Under the pieces are notes generated by a model that worked only from the letters and a program-made list of their open reading frames with translations, was not told where the DNA came from and ran no database searches. Position numbers and translations under genes: made by a program. A stretch of DNA of 16,851 nucleotides from Eubacterium sp. UBA3720 (lineage in GTDB: Bacteria > Bacillota > Clostridia > Lachnospirales > Lachnospiraceae). The stretch is from assembly GCA_002371335.1 (NCBI GenBank), contig DFHP01000190.1:1-16851 (forward strand). Direction: 5' to 3'. Numbering within the stretch: the stretch's first letter is position 1; each line of letters begins with the position of its first letter. Of the stretch, positions 13,132-16,851 are shown piece by piece.

Positions 13132-13797
13132 TTATTTTTTATATATTTTTTGATCAGGCTGCGCGATCAGCTTACATATCGGATTTCCGGCGGAAGAAAA
13201 CTTCTCTTCGTATTCTGTCATGATGTTCCCTCTCATCATTTCTTCATTATGATGAAGATCTCTGGTTACTTCCAGAACAGTCCATCCCGCAGCGCCGATC
13301 TCCTCCAGGGAAAAGCTAAACAGATCCTGATTATCTGTTTTAAATTCTACTTTTCCCGGGGCGGCCAGGATCTTTTCGTAGCGTGAAAGGAACAGGCGGG
13401 ATGTGAGGCGCCTGTCTTCATGCCGGGCTTTCGGCCACGGGTCAGAAAAATTCAGATAGATCCTTTCGACCTCGCCTCTGTCAAAAACCTCCTCCAGCTG
13501 CCGGGCATCCATCCTTATAAAGCAGAAATTTTCCGGACACTCTTCCATAGCCTCTGCTTTCTGGATGGCTCTGATCAGCACGCTGCTGTACATTTCTATG
13601 CCGATATAATTTCTGTCCGGATGAGCCGCTGCCATATCCATAATAAACCGGCCTTTTCCCATGCCGACTTCAATGCATATCGGATGATCGTTACCAAAGT
13701 ATTCTTTCCACTTACCTTTATTCTTTTCAGGCTCATTTACAGTAAAACAGCTCTCCTCGATAGCCTCTCGTGAGCCCGGTATATTACGAAGACGCAT
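13132..13797 (-). CDS. trmB: tRNA (guanine-N7)-methyltransferase
   Basis: TrmB uses S-adenosylmethionine to methylate guanine 46 in the tRNA variable loop. The 221-residue protein has the usual length. The SAM-binding motif is EVGMGKGRF (43-51), with the acidic end of the next strand at IGIEMY (65-70). NFSDPWPKARHEDRRL (116-131) is the diagnostic TrmB motif holding catalytic Asp119 and substrate-contacting Arg/Lys residues. FKTDNQDLF and the TEYEEKF segment near the end are also typical. GGAGG lies 7 bases before the ATG. The tRNA-Lys gene downstream has its own promoter. No clear promoter for trmB was found in the long gap upstream. Confidence 0.95.
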   Translation of the reverse strand: MRLRNIPGSREAIEESCFTVNEPEKNKGKWKEYFGNDHPICIEVGMGKGRFIMDMAAAHPDRNYIGIEMYSSVLIRAIQKAEAMEECPENFCFIRMDARQLEEVFDRGEVERIYLNFSDPWPKARHEDRRLTSRLFLSRYEKILAAPGKVEFKTDNQDLFSFSLEEIGAAGWTVLEVTRDLHHNEEMMRGNIMTEYEEKFSSAGNPICKLIAQPDQKIYKK

Positions 13798-14075
13798 GGC
13801 TCTTCCTCCTTTGTAATGCTTTTTGTTTCATGGATCATTTCCTCTGAAACAGAACCTCAGGGTTTGCTCGCGTACTTTGTTCTCTTTTCTCTCTTTTTCT
13901 GAAAATATCAGATACTTTTCCAACAATAAATATCCGTCAGACGGAAAACAAAGACAATAGATTTGTCAAGAAAATCCATGAGTTTTTTTGCATGTTTTTC
14001 AATTTTGTAGATACTTGCCAAAACCTACGTTCGATTGGCTCTTGTTATGTAAAACACATAATTTTCCTCATTTTT

Positions 14076-14146
14076 TGTGGATAATGTGGATAAAAAGGTG
14101 GATAACTTGAATTCAAGCCATTCTTTATCCCCGTTTTTGTGGATAA
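14076..14146 (-). promoter_or_regulatory. Cluster of DnaA-box-like sequences
   Basis: Three perfect TTATCCACA boxes on the minus strand lie at 14076-14084, 14085-14093 (directly abutting) and 14138-14146. A one-mismatch box TTATCCACC lies at 14097-14105, and a two-mismatch box in the opposite orientation at 14125-14133. A perfect 12-bp palindrome CTTGAATTCAAG (14106-14117) sits between the third and fourth. The rest of the gap 13798-14283 holds TTATGT/ACATAA (14045-14061), a TCCGTC/GACGGA palindrome near 13930-13945 and no coding sequence. DnaA probably binds here. The role could be titration, control of trmB/addA, or an origin. Confidence 0.7.
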
Positions 14147-14283
14147 CTTTTCCGAAAATTATTGCTTTTCGAAAAATGTTAACTTACCATAAACTATTTT
14201 TTAACATAACATAATATTTATTTTTTGTGCAAATCGACTTTTTTTATCTCCCATATTGACAGAACGGAAAAAATCTGTTCATT
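14147..14283. other. AT-rich segment beside the DnaA boxes
   Basis: This 137-base stretch is mostly A and T, with runs such as AACATAACATAATATTT and TTTTTT, and holds a TTTTCGAAAA palindrome. It is next to the last DnaA box and runs to the end of addA. Its position is like a DNA-unwinding element, but AT-richness alone does not show that. I see no convincing terminator for addA in it. Confidence 0.4.
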
Positions 14284-16851
14284 TTACAATTCGATCACCC
14301 GTCCGAGAGTCACAGAATATATTACAACTTCTCTCACTCTTTTTCCTGTGATCTGTTCTATCGCTTTCCTGTAGTAGAGCAGCTGGGCCCTGTATTTATC
14401 CGCCAGGTCACTTCCGTCCTTACGGTATACGTGATCAGTCTTATAATCGACTATGACGATCTCACCGTTTTCTATGAAATAAGCATCAATGATCCCCTGA
14501 ATCAGTATGTCGTCATTGATATCTTCACTGCTCTCATAACCCAGTTCCCGGGCAGGCACATCCATGACAAAGGGCTGCTCCCTGAAAAGCATTCCCCCGT
14601 CAGCTGCTTCTTTCATTCTTCTGCCTATACTGCTTTCCAGAAACAGAGCAATATCCCGGCGGTCGACCGTATCAGCATCCTCCCGGCTTATCCTGCCATC
14701 GCGGACCATATCATCGATCATATCCTCCAGAATGTTGTCTCCTTCTTCCTTACCGGCTGAAAAATCCTTAGTGATCCTTTTATAATCTATACACTCAAAT
14801 ATTCTGTGGTAATTTGTTCCCCGGCGGGCACCTTGCACCCTGACCTTCTCCTGTCCGGACATAAACTCCGGGATCAGAGGCACGACCGGTTCCTCCCGGA
14901 TCAGCTCTTCGCCCTTTTCTTCCATCATCTCTTCCATGTAGGCTTTTTTGATCTCAGAGACGGAAAGCTTTGCCGGAAGTCTGTTCAGATATTCATACGG
15001 ATATGTAAAACCGGACCGTTCCATCATCAGACGCCTGACATCCGGCTCAAATATCTTCTCTTCATTCTCATACACGCCGCGCTCCCAGAGTTCACCTATA
15101 TCCGAAAGACGCCGGCTGAATTCCTCCTCGGCCTTTATCTCTTTTTCAGTCATTGATGCGGGAGTCACAAGCTTTGCGGTGATCGGGACAGACTCATCGA
15201 GCGCTTCGATGATCCAGTCCAGATAGCATCTGGCGTTTACCAGACTTCCGTACCCGATCTTTGAGGCAGGCTCAGGTTCTCCGGCTTTTTTATTCTTATT
15301 CCCGCCGCACATCCTGCATATTTCCTCCGCCCGTTCAGGATCGTCGATGCGGCCTGTCAGGATCAATTTTTCCTTTGCCCTGGTCATTGCCACATAAAGC
15401 ACTCGGAGCTCTTCTCCGAGGGCGTCCCTCTTCAGGGCGTTTTTTATGACGTTGGCCATCAGCGTATCGGCGGTGGTGTGATACTGCGTATCCTGCTTTT
15501 TCAAACCTATGCCAAAGGTACTGTGCTGTACGATCCTTTCCCTCTGTTCTCCCATGTTGAACTGATTTCCCATGCCGCAGAGGAAAACAACGGGAAATTC
15601 CAATCCTTTACTTTTATGTATCGTCATAATGCGGACGGTGTTTTCGGCTTCACCAAAAATATTTACCTCTCCGAAATCCACCTTGTATTTCTGGAGATTA
15701 TCAATATAACGCACAAACTGGAACAAGCCCTGATAGCTGGATTTTTCAAACTGGACCGCTTTCTCGATCAGCATGTCCAGATTTGCGGCTCTCTGAAGGC
15801 CCGCAGGCATTGCCGCGGCGTAAGTCCTGTATCCCGTCTCCTTCAGGATCATTCTTATCAGCTCATCCATGGAAATATGCTTCTCCATTTTCCGGCACTT
15901 ATCATAAATATCCAGAAATGTCCGCAGTTTGCGGCGCAAAATGTCATTCTTTCCCGAAGCTGCATATTCAGGTACGATCTCGTACAACGGTTTTTCCCGG
16001 TCTTCGCTTCGCAGGATCGCCAGCTCCGTATCGGTACAGCCGGTCATCGGAGACCGCAGCACCGCAGCATAGGGAATATCCTGCCTGGGATTATCCAGTA
16101 TCCGGAGATAGTTAAGCACCGTCACGACCTCCAGCGCTGAAAAATATCCTGTCTTGGAGGGCGCGTAAGCCGGTATCCCCTGACTTTGCAGCACATGTAC
16201 ATAGTTGCCGGCCTGTTCCTTCTCAGACCGCAGCAATATAACGATATCTCTGTATTGTACCGGCCTTTGCTGACCGGTCTTTTTATCAAGCACCTTTCCT
16301 TCCCGGAGAAGCTCCCTGATCCTCTGGGCGGCCAGCATCGCTTCCGCCTCCTGCCGCGTCCTGCGGCTTCGTTCCTCCCGGAGCTCCGGTGCGGACCCGT
16401 CCAAAAGCAGGAGTTCCGGAATATACTCATCTCCCTCTTCCTGCGGATAATCCGCTCCGGGATAGAGGGCGGCGGCATCGTCGTAACTGATCCCGCCAAG
16501 CTGCTCTGTCATCAGTTTCCTGAAAATAGCGTTGGTCAAGTCCAGCACCTCATGACGGCTCCGGAAATTCCTGTGCAGGTCGATTTTCTGAGAGGTGATC
16601 CTGTTTGGAGCATTCTCTTTTTTCTCCTCCGCTCGGCCTTCCGTCTCATTTTCGTCCGCAGGATCCTCCCTCTGATATGTACTGTATTTGTTCATAAACA
16701 GATCAGGGCGCGCCATCCGGAACGCATAGATGGACTGCTTCATATCGCCGACCATAAAACGGTCAAACCTGCCCTCTTTGGTCCCGGATACTGCTTCCAG
16801 GAGAAATTCCTGCAGATAATTGCTGTCCTGGTATTCATCCGTCATGACCTC
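14284..16851 (-). CDS. addA: AddA, ATP-dependent helicase/nuclease subunit A (5' end missing)
   Basis: AddA with AddB processes double-strand breaks for RecA and does the work of RecBCD in Firmicutes. The window holds 855 C-terminal residues; the frame stays open to the right edge (codons Glu-Val then MTDEYQDSN), so the Walker A part lies outside. Visible UvrD-type motifs are DEYQDSN (motif II), VGDMKQSIYAFR (III), RIMTIHKSKGLEFPVVF (V) and LRVLYVAMTRAKEKL (VI). The C-terminus carries a RecB-type nuclease: GIIDAYF, then IVIVDYKTD about 55 residues from the end, and QLLYYRKA. The stop is TAA at 14284-14286. Normal family length is about 1200 residues. addB would be expected upstream, outside the window. 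Confidence 0.96.
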   Translation of the reverse strand, partial: EVMTDEYQDSNYLQEFLLEAVSGTKEGRFDRFMVGDMKQSIYAFRMARPDLFMNKYSTYQREDPADENETEGRAEEKKENAPNRITSQKIDLHRNFRSRHEVLDLTNAIFRKLMTEQLGGISYDDAAALYPGADYPQEEGDEYIPELLLLDGSAPELREERSRRTRQEAEAMLAAQRIRELLREGKVLDKKTGQQRPVQYRDIVILLRSEKEQAGNYVHVLQSQGIPAYAPSKTGYFSALEVVTVLNYLRILDNPRQDIPYAAVLRSPMTGCTDTELAILRSEDREKPLYEIVPEYAASGKNDILRRKLRTFLDIYDKCRKMEKHISMDELIRMILKETGYRTYAAAMPAGLQRAANLDMLIEKAVQFEKSSYQGLFQFVRYIDNLQKYKVDFGEVNIFGEAENTVRIMTIHKSKGLEFPVVFLCGMGNQFNMGEQRERIVQHSTFGIGLKKQDTQYHTTADTLMANVIKNALKRDALGEELRVLYVAMTRAKEKLILTGRIDDPERAEEICRMCGGNKNKKAGEPEPASKIGYGSLVNARCYLDWIIEALDESVPITAKLVTPASMTEKEIKAEEEFSRRLSDIGELWERGVYENEEKIFEPDVRRLMMERSGFTYPYEYLNRLPAKLSVSEIKKAYMEEMMEEKGEELIREEPVVPLIPEFMSGQEKVRVQGARRGTNYHRIFECIDYKRITKDFSAGKEEGDNILEDMIDDMVRDGRISREDADTVDRRDIALFLESSIGRRMKEAADGGMLFREQPFVMDVPARELGYESSEDINDDILIQGIIDAYFIENGEIVIVDYKTDHVYRKDGSDLADKYRAQLLYYRKAIEQITGKRVREVVIYSVTLGRVIEL

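Noticed and set aside
14076..14283. Chromosomal replication origin (oriC)
   Set aside because: Several DnaA boxes and an AT-rich flank fit, but no dnaA, dnaN, rpmH or gidA is nearby and genes on both sides read the same way. I report only a DnaA-box cluster.

Overview
The window is a stretch of low-to-moderate GC Gram-positive chromosome, most like Clostridia of the Lachnospiraceae type. The signs are the rpmG-secE-nusG order, the pth-mfd-foldase order, an AddA-type (not RecB) recombination nuclease, strong GGAGG-type ribosome binding sites and consensus sigma-A promoters. This placement is inference from gene content. Every confident gene is on the minus strand, so the window reads from right to left.

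Layout from right to left. At 16851-14284 lies the C-terminal two thirds of addA (double-strand break repair). The 486-base gap 13798-14283 carries a tight cluster of DnaA-box-like 9-mers and an AT-rich flank. Then come trmB, a tRNA-Lys(CTT) with its own promoter and terminator, and a 312-base gap with a palindrome over a promoter -10 box, one copy of a dispersed 69-bp repeat, and a 9-bp inverted repeat. A zinc-ribbon/membrane protein is coupled to a YbaK-type editing deacylase. A consensus promoter then drives a small HPr-like protein that seems to lack the phosphorylated histidine. Two CobW-family GTPases follow: one with CXCC and a 36-histidine metal-binding tract, the other degenerate and fused to a C-terminal domain that resembles the DUF1980/TIGR03943 family. 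The 445-base gap 8221-8665 is full of structure: the second copy of the 69-bp repeat in opposite orientation, a roughly 167-nt near-complete foldback, a terminator and two strong hairpins. Next are pth and mfd (4-base overlap) and a PrsA/SurA-like lipoprotein foldase. A hairpin-rich gap leads to lgt and a serine O-acetyltransferase. At the left edge a structured element and a terminator whose loop holds a consensus promoter precede rpmG, secE and the first codons of nusG.

How the genes fit together: most are housekeeping genes. They cover translation and secretion (L33, SecE, NusG, Pth, tRNA-Lys, TrmB, YbaK), lipoprotein and exported-protein maturation (Lgt, foldase), DNA repair (Mfd, AddA) and cysteine synthesis. 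The two CobW proteins suggest a metal (probably zinc) allocation module. The more unusual material is mostly in the gaps: the foldback with one-sided G-U pairing, the paired 69-bp repeats, the mosaic palindromes before lgt and pth, the DnaA-box cluster away from dnaA, and the promoter nested in a terminator. No CRISPR array, insertion sequence, phage gene or rRNA was seen.
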